Positions 12,450 to 25,537 of a stretch of 64,000 bases of DNA are shown here, piece by piece. Both the position numbers and the translations under genes were made by a program. The stretch comes from Lamellibrachia columna. Its lineage: Eukaryota > Annelida > Polychaeta > Sabellida > Siboglinidae. The notes under the pieces were generated by a model, which saw only the letters and a program-made list of their open reading frames with translations, made no database searches and had not been told where the DNA came from. Every line of letters begins with the position of its first letter. Position 1 is the stretch's first letter. The stretch is from positions 13,788,642-13,852,641 of the forward strand of contig OY759269.1 of the NCBI GenBank assembly GCA_963662155.1. The letters run 5' to 3'.

Positions 12450-12882
12450 AACTATTACTGGTGCAATTACCAATGATTACCAATAATGGTATTATCATCA
12501 TAACCATTGCTATGCACGAACATAAAACATAGTTCAGCTTAAGAAAGCTGCACATTATTCCCCCAACCGTTCAACGCAAAAAAAAACAACAACAAAAGCA
12601 CTGCGAATATCAATATGATCAATAAAAGTAGCTGCGAACGGAAGAGCAAGATATGTGCTGACGATACACGCGAAATATTTCTTCAAGAATTCACTCTTTT
12701 ACACAAAAACACGAAAAAAATTATTCATCTTTCAGGTGACGCCGCTTTACCACCTTTTCGCGTGTTCCAGCTATATGTATTTCTGAATACAAGAAACTGC
12801 TGCGATACTCAATTTTTTTCGTACAGGCACATCTTACAATGTTTTTACAGTGGTTTGACGTAGGCTTACTATCTCAAACTCC
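12450..12882 (+). promoter_or_regulatory. Near-identical upstream block of gene B
   Basis: Partner of 2640-3075. Contains the identical 82-codon ORF at 12615-12863. Confidence 0.5.
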
Positions 12883-13066
12883 ATGACTTCTTGATACTTT
12901 GAAAACGAACTGTGATGAATAATGGCTAAAGCGAACAACATGAAAAGACATACAAACAATGACTCTTTGACATAGAAAAAGACAAACGATCTATGTTTTC
13001 ACCCTGGTTAATCACCTAAAAAATACCGTGACGTGCGAAGGTGCATGATTAATTCAGGTAAAATTG

Positions 13067-13145
13067 TATAAATGCAGACACTCTTACAGACTACAGCACC
13101 ATTGACTTCAGTCGAAGATCTGTGGGTCACATCGTTGTCGGTACG
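13067..13145 (+). promoter_or_regulatory. TATA box and 5'UTR exon of gene B
   Basis: TATAAATG at 13067-13074 is followed about 30 bp later by the presumed start site and a leader ending at donor GTAAGT (exon end 13145). Same architecture as gene A, with one base changed at the 3' edge of the TATA box. Confidence 0.65.
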
Positions 13146-13557
13146 GTAAGTAAAACGATATGTCTCTTATCTTCTTGAAATGTTGTCGCCTAATGTAAAA
13201 ACGTGTGTCTTAGATTGATCATTTTCAAATCTTGTAGAAGTTTTGAGGAATATATCTGGGATGAAATAATATAATAACAATTGGATCGAATGTTGGGAAA
13301 AACAGTTTTTTTGCTCCCAATAATACACTGGGAGGCATAATAATAGATAATAATAATAGATAGTATTTGTTGTTGTTATCTGTTTTATAAAAGAGCAGTG
13401 TATTATTGTATATGGACTCCTAGAGAACGATTAATAAATGGAGTGCATATAGTTGTGCTTGCAGTATTGCTAGAAGCGAACTCTAGAAAATACAACAGGA
13501 GTAGCCAAGTAATGACATCGACTAATACTTCTATGCTTCAGAAGAAAACAAGACGCC

Positions 13558-16357
13558 ATGGCGAAGTTTTTCGTTGCAATGCTGGTGCTTGTTGCTGTGT
13601 ATGCAGCTGAAGGTTAGATATATTTGCATATTTCTGTAGATGTGTACGTGCCTGTTTACGTGCGTGCATTATAATGTATATAAGCATGTCACGTATGATA
13701 TCACATGGATCCGTTTAAATGGTAAAAAATGGAGCCATTTAAAAAAAAGCAGGAACTTGCTACATTTGGTTAGTGTGCCTATTAAGGTTTTGTTTGCACA
13801 TGACGTATACAATGCTGTTCGTCCAGGAAGTTCTATTCATGAATATATACTTTATCTGTTACATATGCATTTAAACTGTGCTTGAAATATGCATTAATAT
13901 AATCACATATGTTGTAAATGAGATGGTTGTGCAGTAACTAAAGGAAATATGTCACTCGGCATAGGCAAAGTGTTGGGATATTGTTCAAAAATTAAAAAAC
14001 AATTGAAACTGAAAAATTCAAAATCTGAAAAGGCCCTACATCTTGGTCGTTCATTCACTGATGATCAGTTAATGGATAAGTTCTTTTTTTAAATATACCT
14101 ACTATTCATTGTATTAGTGCAGCTCCCTGCCCTGATATGCTGGGTAATGTTAAACAACACACAGAAGACGCTTACACCAGCGTTTCGTTGTACATACTCC
14201 AATGTACATAATCCGTGTGCACACCCCAAAATGCCTTCAAAACATAAATCTATCAGAAAGGGAACAAAGTCATTTTAATATAGCAATATATTATATTGTA
14301 AATGTAAAACAACTACAACAAAATGTTTAATCGAAAGAAAATAGTTCTGATCCAAAAATATAATAGTAAGAGTAATATTAATACGCTAAAATATAATAGT
14401 AATACATAACATTGCATTCAAAATGTAATGATATTAAGAAGTAAACCAAGTAATTTTTAATATAGCAATATATTACATTGCAACATAACTTACCCAAGGC
14501 CTGCGTGTGAACTTTTAGTGTAGTATTAATGTATGATGCATACATGGTGTACACCAGTAGCTCGATACTTTTATACATTTGTACTTAAGTAAGTTTATCA
14601 ATGGATATTTTACATTTACTTTGTACATTTTTGATGGGTATTAATCTTGTTTTTTGAGGGATTACTTTTACTTCAGTACCGTACTGCATATCGTGTTCCA
14701 GCATTTGACTATGTTCAATACATTGCACTTGTTATACAATTCTTTTAGGTACGGTTATTGAAGAATATATAAGTTGGATATATACCATTGGTGTGTATAA
14801 AAACAGTTAAATGTCATTAATTGATTATACTAAAAAAACTGCATTTTGCTGCAATGGTAAAACATATATGTTACAACTTGCCCCACTGGCTGTTACAACT
14901 AACCCCGCCTCTTTGAAAATGTTAACGTACATACTGTGCTAAGCATTTATTGAGGTACGGGTCTAAGATTGGTACTCGTGTTTTTGATGGCATGACGTTT
15001 CGATCGCGTAACAAATCAAATACGTTTCTTGTTTCAGCGGATTACAATGGGTGTTTCAACGGCTTCAACTACGATTGCTGCAGAAACCGCCGTCCAAACT
15101 TTTGCTACCCGTCCCTTTCGAAACCGATGCCTTACTACTACAAGTGCGTCGGCATGAGAGTGGTGTACGGCCGTTGCGGAGTGAACCAATGCGTCACTAT
15201 GTCGGGAAGCTGTGGTAAGTGTGACGACGACATCGGTCTCAATACATCAGATTGTACGAATGTGGATTGGCATTGATATCGGTTGAGTCGTTTTCTGATT
15301 AAGCAATTCAAAGTTGGTCTCCAAAAATGTTTGTTACTTGTATAACTCAATGTCCAAATTGCCTACTATTATAAAAAAGGTAAATGTACATTCTTATTTT
15401 TAGCTGTATTCAGTCCGTATGGCAACTCAAAGCTCTATGTACTTGATCCTTAGCAGCACTGTTGATTCCATGGCAATCGTCTTACAATCTCCGGAATTTC
15501 CTTTATCATGTCGTTGATTCACGTATTGGATAAGATAACTATGTGGTGGTGAACTTCAATTCCGTTGAACTCTCGTTCTCAAAATCATTAATTACAAGAT
15601 ATCAGTAGATAATACAATTTGATTGGTGCGTTTAAGGATCATGCAGTGATGAATGCTCGTTCACCAGAAGTTTCCATTATTACTATTCATCCACCTTCGT
15701 CGGCCGCTACTACTACGGGTGCAATCGTGGCTCCATGTACTACCGCTCGTGTGGATTGAACCAATCCTTCTATCCGAGTCTCGGTCGTTGTGGTTCGTAT
15801 CTACTTTAATCTTCAAAATGTAGTATTAACGGTCAGGATTATCCGTGTTGCACAATATTAAATATCCGACACACCTGCTGCTTCGTAAATCTAATGTAAT
15901 ATGTATCTAACCTATTTACCATTATGTAATTGTGAAACTGAATACCCTAGTCATTATACTGTTGCATAAACTCCATATCACGAAGGCTTTCATGACATAT
16001 AATAATCCGAATGTAAATGATATATTATGAATTTACTTTGTGATAAAACGTTGTCTTGTTTCATTTGTTCTATCTGATGTGTATGTGTGAGGTGCATCAC
16101 GGTTTATCTAGTTCTGGTTGACTGCAATGATAATGCAGCTCAGTGTATACGTAACATTTTGTGCAGGCTGCAGAGAGAATTACTGTGAGAGGTACTCGGG
16201 CTGGCAGTCGACCGTGTGCAACGGATGCGGCAGCTATGTCTTCTGCAAGTACGGACGTCCCCTTCGCTACAAGCGATGCCCCTGGTACAGACGCTACTAC
16301 GACTGCAGACGTCGTCGTTGTGTCAGCAGGTGCAACAACTGCTGTGGCAGCCGATAA
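13558..16357 (+). CDS. Secreted Cys/Tyr/Arg-rich 192-residue protein, gene B
   Basis: Exons 13558-13612, 15038-15214, 15637-15792 and 16167-16357 have the same lengths (55, 177, 156, 191 nt) and phase-1 junctions as gene A. Hand comparison of the 579-nt coding sequences finds 8 base differences. Five codons change the residue (L8M, N81S, N140S, H173Y, S184R) and one is silent (Lys47). All 24 cysteines are kept. The N140S codon changed at all three positions. Both copies look intact and expressible, with their own TATA box and polyA signal. Function is unknown as for gene A. This is a recent tandem paralogue whose protein has changed more than its silent sites, although the counts are small. 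Confidence 0.85.
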
Positions 16358-16830
16358 GCTGACATCAGGGTAAGTTTAATGTGTTAACTTCGCCATCGTG
16401 GGTGTTGTCGTCGTTGTAGTCGTCGTTATCATTTCCGTCATATATGCAGCTCGTCTCTACGATGCTGACAATTAATATCGTAATCACGGATGTATTTAAC
16501 ATTTGTTCATAAGCCAGACTCATAGTGTTTACTGAACGTTATTTCGGGTAGAACGTTTAGTTTCAAAACAACGGCGTGATCTGGAACATTAACAAACGTT
16601 TATCACATCATGTGTAATTAAGGTGCATATGTGTAGAAAATACGCATCAAAATCTCATTTCTTACGCACTGTATCATAACTATTTACAGTAAATGTGTGT
16701 TATATTTCAGTGGAGGTCACTGGTCGCGCCATATTTGGACGAAGATAAATGGAACGTGCGAACAAGTGCGGATATATGTTTTCCCGAACATACCTTTGTA
16801 ACAAACGCGACTATGTGAACATTCTACTTC

Positions 16831-16836
16831 AATAAA
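16831..16836 (+). terminator. PolyA signal AATAAA of gene B
   Basis: Sits in the terminal 3'UTR exon that begins at 16711, matching the gene A arrangement. Confidence 0.8.
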
Positions 16837-17370
16837 GCTCCTGCTTTACAATGAATGTTATGTATCAGAGTGTTGATATCAGTAACCACCTAATTGTTGG
16901 TGAAGTAAGAATACACTGCAGCGCCCTTTTCACTTAAATGAAGCACATGCCTCATGAACATGTCAGCGCTCATAACAAAGCAACCCCATACATCCAACTT
17001 CCGCATCCCTACGTAGCTTCTGGACTAGCTTGTTAATCGCCACCCTCCTGCAAATCCGATAAACTGATCTGTATTACCCATTACTGGTAAAATCCCTGAC
17101 AGATTTATCTGCTCAACCAGTGCCTGTATTAGAGGTTTGACTAATTGCCTGTATTTCTTAACTATGGAATTTATGTCCCGCTCCCTGCGTCAAGTGTGTC
17201 TACGCGCACTATAGTGGGCCATCCTTTGCCAGGATTCTGGACTTCCAACGATGTTACTGTGATTTCCTATATTTCCCCCTTGAAAACAAACTACCACGTT
17301 GAATGGCACTAATGAATGTTTACCCATAGTACATGGAAACACGATTGAGAAATGAGTGGGGGCTAAACTG

Positions 17371-17640
17371 TCCCATGCCTCTCCCACATTGCTTGTCGTC
17401 TTCCTCGCTCTGTCCGCTGTCTACTCCTTCCATTCTATCCCAAGTCTCTCCCACCATGCTTGTCGTCTTCCTCGTTGTTTCGGATGTATACCCCTTCTAT
17501 TCTGTCCCCTGCCTGTCCCACCATGCTTGTCGTCTTCTTCGTTGTTTCGAATGTCTACCCCTTCTATTATGTCCCCTGCCTGTCCCACCATGCTTGTCGT
17601 CTTCCTCATTGTGTCCGCTGTCTACCCTTTCTACCCTATC
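17371..17640. repeat. 67-bp minisatellite, four units
   Basis: The landmark CCAC(C/A)ATGCTTGTCGTC recurs at 17384, 17451, 17518 and 17585, a period of 67 bp. The same unit is present about three times at 10811-11010 and once at about 7700-7735. The period is not a multiple of three, so the overlapping ORFs here are not genes. Confidence 0.9.
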
Positions 17641-18469
17641 GCAATGGCTGATATTAATACAGTTGTTGAAATATTAATACGTGGTTGAAACATTCATAAT
17701 TTCAGGGACAAAAATAAGTATGGTCAGCAAATGTATCGAGAACTCTTTGTATTTCGTAAACCTTACCTAAAACAGTCTGTCAGGACGTGCAGAATATAAA
17801 AGAAACTTGATTGAATGCAGGATACGAGCATTTTCTTCAGTTAAAACATACAAACGCAAAGATTTAAATTACACGTGATACACGTTTCTTTATTGTCGTG
17901 TCTTCTCCGGTATCTTTTTATTCATTCATTTATCGTCCTGGTGCCGAACAAGCGTCGTTGCCTGTTGCTGGACCACGTACAGCGCTTGGTGCGGTAGGAG
18001 TTCGACTAGAGGACAAATGCGTCATTCTGTACAGCATGACGTAGTTTATTTTCTTGGTGGGACCAAAACACTTCATTAGGGAAACGGTCTAGATACATAA
18101 ATATATGTGTTTGTGGCTAGTAATGTTGTGTTAACTCCGACGGGGTTGTAACTGCATACTCACAAATCCCGTAACGAAAAGGGCGTGGCAGTGTCCGTAT
18201 AGTATGCTTAATAAATTGTTCATGCGCAGTAGAAGTGTCTGGTGATGCTAGATAGTTAGCCCAAGATCAACAATTGAAAATAAACACACTAAAACAAGTA
18301 TGATCATGTCGGCTAGTCAGTCAAAGAACAGATAAAGTGTCACTCGACTTATGGAATAGAAACAGCCCCATGTGCTCGGGCGGCCACAATGATATATCCG
18401 AGTTATGCACTGGGGCCAGCGTTATACATACCATGCCACATAGTCGACGTCAACGGGAACATGAGTTAT

Positions 18470-19210
18470 ATTCTCTCGGCGTTTCGATAATAAGAATTGA
18501 GTGTGTTGAATAGAGTTTCGGGACTACGGTATGCGCAGTTTTCGCACTTCAGCTGATTTTTGTTATACACCTGTTATATTCGCGGCGGTGTTTTAATATT
18601 GGTTGGAGAATATATTCAAAATCCTTTATTGTTCTGAAGACCTTAATTTGAACGTGCGTGTTCGCAAGTACATACAATAACGCACAGTCGTGGTTATCGA
18701 GCTGTATGCCAATTAATATAACACATATAAGAATAGTAATAGCAAAAACGTATATCGCAACTTAATCATTGGAAACCTGAGTTAAGGAATGTATCAACGC
18801 TTTCTCTAAACTTGTTCATTTACTCAATTCGAGACAGACACTTCTTCAGTTCATCTAGACATTATTACATGTATGTGAATAGGAATAAAATAATATTCTC
18901 TCATTATTTTGTCGTTGTCACAAACGTACATTAGATTTAATATAATTTCCACTTTTCCAAACCACATTCATTGACGGTAATTTAAATGCATGCGTGTTAC
19001 ACAACGTTCCCATCGTCAGTTGATTTGTGTATTACAATCAACGATTTGAAAAAGACGGAAATGTTTCATGTCTTCTTTGTGGTTTCACCTCTGTGAAATA
19101 TTCGGGTTTTTATTTACATATTGAACGTTCGTGTTTTTACTATTTTAAGTGTTACAAGACTACAGTACTTCTCTGCAGGAATCCTTTCAAAAGGTGCCTC
19201 TTGATGTAAG
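18470..19210 (+). repeat. Forward copy of the inverted-arm element
   Basis: Matches 9150-9870 in reverse and 7770-8250 directly. No gene recognised. Confidence 0.6.
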
Positions 19211-20229
19211 CTAGTCAGGCAAATATCAGCTCTGCAGAAAACAGTTATGGCAAGCCTGGTCGACTAATCATGCAAAGATTAGCCCTAAAACAAGTCCGAT
19301 TATTTCGTCTAGTTATGCAAAGATCGGGTAGACAAAAAATGGCGAAGGCCGGGTCTACAAAATAATAAAACCAAGACCGGTGATTTCGCAAACAACGGGT
19401 CTATAATAACAATAAATAACTCAATTGATGGAATTGGTGATGGTACTTCAACATTTACATTGTTCAGTCGTGGGTAGTGCACTTTGACCAGCGAAACCGT
19501 GCCCAACAAATTAAATGATGTTGAAATTACACAACGGAATTCTACACAATTGAATCCGAATTTAACAGATATCCATTTCAACTTATCCAAAACAAAGTAT
19601 CCTATATCCAGCAACCGCCATATCCTAGCCACATCTGGTCACAGACTTCAGCAAGAGAACGACGTCTTATTGTTAATAATAATGAAGCAGATATGACAAA
19701 CTGATCGAGAATGAAAAAGACCCGGGCAGCCTGAAACAAGAAGTATTATAATGTGCAGGACACGTCAGAGCATTGTACTGCAGTCAAACATGAGAGCAAA
19801 CTTTTAATGACACGCGCTGGAAAGTTTCTATGTTTGTGTCTTGTCGAGTAGATTTTTTCTTCATTAACATGGCGAACAAAACAGAGCATTTTCTTGAAGT
19901 TAACATATACGAATGCAAACAGTTAAATTGCACGCGATAGCACGTTTCTTTATTGTCGGGTCTTCTCGGGTATCTTTTTATTCATTCATTTATCGTTGAG
20001 GTGGCGAACAAGCGTCGTTGGCTGTGGCTGGACCACGTACAGCGCTTGGTGCGGCAGGAGTTCGACGAGACGACAAACGCGTCATTCTGCACAGCATGAA
20101 CGATACTTTATTTTCTTGGTGGGACCAATGTATGTTTATCACGGCAAGTCAGTAATTAAGACACTACTAGTTTTTACCTCCGAAAACTACATGCCGGGCA
20201 TTACCCTAAAAAGAAAACGCAGTGGGGAC

Positions 20230-20930
20230 TTAATAACAAATGGGTATAACGTCGTCCACTCGGGTAGATATTGTGCACGTCATAAAACTATTGGAGTCGC
20301 TTCGTAAGTCTAAATCCCGTAGTGCCATGGCATCCTTTTATTTACCAGCAGTTGAAAGCGCAGCTATATCGTATGGAACGCATTTAGTGTTTTTGTTTAA
20401 TGTGCCGGTAGAACGTGACCTTCCTGCTTGGATTGTAGCGTAATGGTCGTGTGAGAGTGCATTTTGTTTTTAGAAATATTCTTGTTGTATGTTGCTCGTG
20501 CATCACATCAGTACATTTATTTATAAAATGATCTAAATCTATCCACCACACATCATCACTCTCTCATTCCTTGTGTCTCCTGCTGGAGCACAAACAGCCA
20601 ACACATTTTCTGCAGCCAGTGCGGTCTTGGGTGAGCCAGTCAAGTTCGATCAACGTCTTTCCAGCCATCTTCGTGTCTTCTTCCAAAATTCTTCTCCAGT
20701 TGTCAGCCATTATTCATCACTACTATTTTCAAAATCTCCAAAGTGTCATAATGTCAGAACATTTGTCATATAACAACGACGTCAAACCAGTGAAAAACAT
20801 AGTAAAATATAAGATGGAGCCTTGGTGTAATACAATTACGAAGTGTGTAGTTTCTTGCATTTATAAAAGCATCTAGCTACAAGACGCGATATGTTTGTAC
20901 AATTGACGTCAATTGGAACATGAGTTATAT
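20230..20930 (+). repeat. Forward copy of the 9880-10680 segment
   Basis: Reverse complement of the unit A segment. Carries the 67-codon ORF 20240-20443 discussed there. Everything else appears non-coding. Confidence 0.6.
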
Positions 20931-21585
20931 TCTCTCAGCGTTTCGGTAAAAAAAGGTATTTTTAACAGTGAAGCAGATATGGCAACCTGAACGAGAATGA
21001 CAAAGACCCGGGCAGCCTGCAACAAGAAGTATTATAACGTACAGGGCACGTCAGAGCATTGTATTGAAGTCAAACGTACAAGAACAAATTCTTAAAATAC
21101 ACGCGCTCGAAATGTCTATGTTCGTGTTTTGTCGTGTTTTTAGTTAATTAATTTATCGTTAATGTGGTGAACAAACGCCGCTGGTTGTGGCTGGGCCACC
21201 TACAGCGCTTGGTGCGGCAAGTGTTCGGCGCGAGGACAAAGGTGTCATTCTACGCTGCACGAACTAGTGATTTAGCTTCTTAATGGAAAAATGTATGTTC
21301 ATCGCGGCACTAAGGGCGGTTCTCCTCGTTACGATATATTCGGGTTCCGAGTGACTCGTACGAGGAAATCGAGCCGATGCTATCGTATGAATACACACAT
21401 TACGATTCAGACGGATCACTCGTATTCATTTGGACATCTATTACGTGATTCCCTGTCTCAATCAGCTAATTTGACATCAGATGCTTCTTTTCCGACGAAC
21501 GTACGACTCATTAAATTAGGGTTTCATAGAGGATTGTTACATCACAAAATAATAACAAGCGCACAGCATTTACAATATAATACAT

Positions 21586-21733
21586 AATTATTAATAGCCT
21601 TTGGTTACCTGTTTCTTTGTTAACTTTGAAGTGTTTCGTTGGACAGTGATGTTAGGAGTTAGGAAGTTTTATTGGTATTTTAATTATCTTATTCAAACCT
21701 TGGGTTCAATTAAATCGGGATAGAAAAAAAGTA
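21586..21733. repeat. Direct repeat, right copy
   Basis: Partner of 3-150; marks the right side of duplication unit B. The stretch to about 21950 holds nothing recognisable. Confidence 0.75.
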
Positions 21734-21954
21734 TCTTTAATTTCGTTAAATTGTACAAGTCTGAGTTTCTAATGTCACGCAAATTATCACAAAATATGTT
21801 CTTCAGACATTATTGATAACTGACCATGGGTCGTAGGCCTAACCCCAGAACAGAACGTAACGAGGATACAGTTAAATCATGTTTGGCGAACTTACGTTAG
21901 AATATTAAAAACATAATCAAAGACTCATATGTATTTACTTAACCATATGTTATA

Positions 21955-22620
21955 ATGTTGGTGTGTATACGAACTACAAAGATGTACCCCATTGCTGTAA
22001 GTGTTTCATCGCAATTTCTAAGCTCGTCTCCAAATGCTCTTAAGCCACCACAGTCCGTTGGGGAAATTATTTGCCCAACTGTCACCCTCTTAATCCATGC
22101 ATCTACAACAGTGTATTGTCAAACCTGTCATCTAACAGCTCCCTTGCCATCTTATATCCTACATTAGATTCCATTACGATAAATGATTCAATCACCTTAC
22201 TAGCCTTACCAGCACACAATTGCATAAGCCTGGCTAGTTTGACACTGTCACCAACAGTCTCTTTGATGTCCTAACAAAGCTCTAATATTTCAGCTCGATC
22301 TTAGGCATCTGCAACATGTCTTGCTGTTGTCACACACGGGACTGTCAAGTTCAGGTTGTTCGGTCGTGCATTGAGGCGGCTGCCTTGTATACTCGTTCAC
22401 ATCCAGCTGTGCCGCCTGTCGGAGTAAGCGCTGTTGACTTGCGACACCCAGCAGCTCAAGTGGCGTCCTCTTCCGGATAGATCGTCGAGTAGCTGTCTTG
22501 TTTACGTCGCTTTGTTTCGCTTCACTGGCTTCATAGACCTTTGCCTCAGCTACAGCTATGGCAATGCCAGTTTGCAATTTCAGGAGTTCACTACGTTGTT
22601 GTAATGCTCGCTCCTGTCGT
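21955..22620 (-). mobile_element. BEL/Pao-type gag fragment (DUF1759-like)
   Basis: Read right to left on the minus strand, an opening part with QTGIAIAVAEAKVYE is followed, after a gap and frame change, by DIKETVGDSVKLARLMQLC and then GYKMARELLDDRF. This order is typical of the gag region of BEL/Pao LTR retrotransposons. Stops and frame changes break it, the middle of the domain is missing, and no LTR is visible. It abuts the remaining 3' end of the third secreted-protein gene copy and probably arrived with the event that removed its 5' part. Confidence 0.6.
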
Positions 22621-22742
22621 TCTCAGCACGTCCATCTGAAGGGCCGCTGCAGCCATTGCGAGTCCTACCGCCGTCTCATGCATGTGTACTAGCAATAGTA
22701 GCGGTACTGGTCGCAGGCGACGTTGATTAACAACATACTTGA

Positions 22743-24320
22743 CTGTCAGCAGATGCAACAACTGCTGTGGCAGCCTATAAACAAACAACAAAAGGGTAAA
22801 TTCAATGTGTTATTTTCACCATCGATGTCGTTGTCGTCGTCGCAATCGTCCTTATCGTTTCCATCATACATGCAGCTGTTATCTCTACGATACTGACAAT
22901 CAGTATCGTAATCACGGACGTATTCACCATTTGTTCATAAGCTAGATCCATTGTGTTCAGTCAACGTTATTTTGGATAGAACGTTGAGTTTTCAGAACAA
23001 TTGCGTGATCTGGAACCTTTTAATTCAACTCAATTCTATAAATTTTATTCAAACAACAAACATAGTAATGGCTGCAATAGCCTTGACAATATTTTTTCTT
23101 CAGTGACGTAAAGAGATGTTTGAAAGGAATACACAAGAAGTAAAAAAACTTTTATATAATGTATCCCCTACATAGCTATTAATTTGATAACATTTGAGTA
23201 ATCAGAAGAAGTACAATTAGAAAAATACTGAATCACATGCAATTCAAATGCCTACATTTATAAGGAATAGGGTCCTATTATTTATATACTCAATAAACAT
23301 GATACATATTGAAATATTATATATTCTGCTAGTTCAGAACTAGCAATAGTAACAGTAACTAGATTATGTTATACAGAGTAACTATGTATATTCATTTATG
23401 ATTGCTTTCTTATACCAGTGTTTGAATGACCTTACTGTTTTAATGTTACTGAGCTCAGTATCTAGGGAATTCCATAGACTTATGCAATATACAGAAAGAT
23501 TCTTAACTCAAATAGTTGGGGTAACACAACATAAGTTAATTTTGCTGACGTGTTATTGTTGAAATATCTCTTTTCACAAAGTGTCGTTGTATATTAATTG
23601 ACAACTTGCATTGGTATACTTTAACCTAAAAACAGCTGTTTTTAATGTTACCAGGTCTACAAATTTTAATGCATGTAACCTGTAGAATAGAAGGGTTGTG
23701 CGGTCAATACGATTTGCAAACGTTTTATCACTTCATATGTAACCATGGCGCATGTATGTGTCGCAAGTCCACATCAAAATCGTCTTTCCTACGGACTGTA
23801 TCATCACTAATTACACTAGATATTTGTTAGATGTCAGTGGAGTTCACTGGTCGCGCCATCTGTGCACGAACATAAATAGAACACGCGAACAAGTACGGAT
23901 GGTTTCCCGAACATACATCAAAACATTTGTTTATAACCAACGCGACTATATGAACATTCTACTTCAATAAAGCTCCTGCCTTGCAATGAATGTTATGTAT
24001 AAGAGTATTGATACCAGTAACCACCTAATTGTTCGTTAAGTAAGAATACGCTGCTACACCATTTTCACTGAAATGAAGCACGTCTCATGAACATGTCAGC
24101 GCTCGTAACAACGCAACCCAAGACATCCAACTTCCTCCTCCCAACGTAGCTTCTGGACTAGCTTGTTAATAGACATCCTCCTTCAATTCTGATAACGTAA
24201 TCCTTGCTACCCATTACTGATAAAACTCTGACAGATTTACCTGCTCAACCCGCGTCTGTATTAGAGTTCTGACTAAATGTCTGTATTTCTTAACTATGGA
24301 AGTTATGCGTTATATTTTAT
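22743..24320 (+). pseudogene. Third copy of the secreted-protein gene, 3' end only
   Basis: The last codons of exon 4 survive (VSRCNNCCGS, then CTA in place of CGA, stop at 22778-22780). They are followed by recognisable 3' intron sequence, the terminal 3'UTR exon from about 23840, polyA signal AATAAA at 23966-23971 and the downstream flank to about 24320. Exons 1-3 and the promoter are absent. The intron is split by a minus-strand LINE 3' end (about 23020-23690). Confidence 0.8.
23020..23690 (-). mobile_element. 5'-truncated LINE 3' end
   Basis: On the minus strand the sequence reads SLWNSLDTELSNIKT then FKHWYKKAIINEYT and a stop, matching the usual WNSL...FK ending of non-LTR reverse transcriptase ORFs. 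An AT-rich 3'UTR of about 350 bp follows. The boundaries are set by the homology break with the gene A and B introns, so it inserted into the third gene copy or its source. Confidence 0.7.
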
Positions 24321-24560
24321 CAATTATTATTATTTTATTTAGTCCAATATTCGCTTTCGTTTAATTTCGCTGACTGACAATGTGTGGTACTAAGTTTGGC
24401 TTAGTACCGACTAAACAACTGAACTGGTTATGACGTTAAACAGCAAACAGTATGTGCAGCCGGTCAAACTTTTTACACTTTTCTTGCCGACATTGCCGCG
24501 CTTTCATTGCCTTTCCGTTCAGTAGAATAGTTATTTCATTTAGTACGAATTCCTTTCCAT

Positions 24561-25342
24561 ATGGCGTCTAACCGTGACCAAATTGGGGAAATATTGGAAG
24601 CGGTTAGCCGCATTGTTAGGAATCCAGGAACGCCAGCAAGTGCGACGGGGCCCCGCGTCAGCAGTACATGCCCGACGCCCGACAGGTAAGCTCATTTGTC
24701 AATTTTGTCAGTCTGCAGGTCAAAGCTTAGCCTAACTTGTTGAGGGTCACTTGATGTATACATTAATGTATTGACTGACTTAAAACAACTGTTATTTGCA
24801 TGTTCCATGTTGTATGAAAAATACATTTTATTATGTGTTGATGTAGCTAAAATGGCATTTTGTTGAAACATCAGACACTCCTTAACATATTAATGTTTTA
24901 AGACACTCCCCTTTATAAATTCAACTTTGGTGGAATACATTTAAATAATTGAAATCCCATCATGGAATGCTTTTATGTGATCATAGTAGGTCCACTATTC
25001 TGTAATAGCATTGAACATAATATTTGCAAATTGTAATGCGTTTGTGCTTTACTCTATACATCAGTGTGCCTGCCATCAATTAGGTTGACAACAAGGCAAA
25101 GCAGAATGGAAACAACTTCTGTGCCGCCGTTTGTGTATGAAGAACTGTTTGTGGACGAAGCTTTTGAGTGGCCTTCAACTTTAAGTAACAATGACGGCAT
25201 GGAAGTGGAAGATCAGTAAGCATCTTAAATGTGCAATATTGTGTGACTGTTATTAAAAATCTGATATCCCAATTTGTATATGTTCACATAATGTATGTAA
25301 ATATTGCAGTTACATGTACAGTGCATATTATGGGTCCAAACA

Positions 25343-25402
<60 letters not shown>

Positions 25403-25441
25403 CATACATATATACATACATACATATATACATACATACAT

Positions 25442-25537
<96 letters not shown>

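Larger units (their letters stand above)
11776..21290 (+). repeat. Segmental duplication unit B
   Basis: Second complete unit, collinear with unit A through the gene and its flanks. It opens with R repeat copy 11815-12185 (minus) and carries plus copies at 17820-18075, 19885-20245 and a diverged one at 21100-21300, so gene B sits between oppositely oriented copies. Confidence 0.8.

Noticed and set aside
17333..17688. Three overlapping plus ORFs of 63-114 codons and one minus ORF
   Set aside because: They follow a 67-bp tandem repeat in all frames; no domain and no conservation at 7.7 kb.
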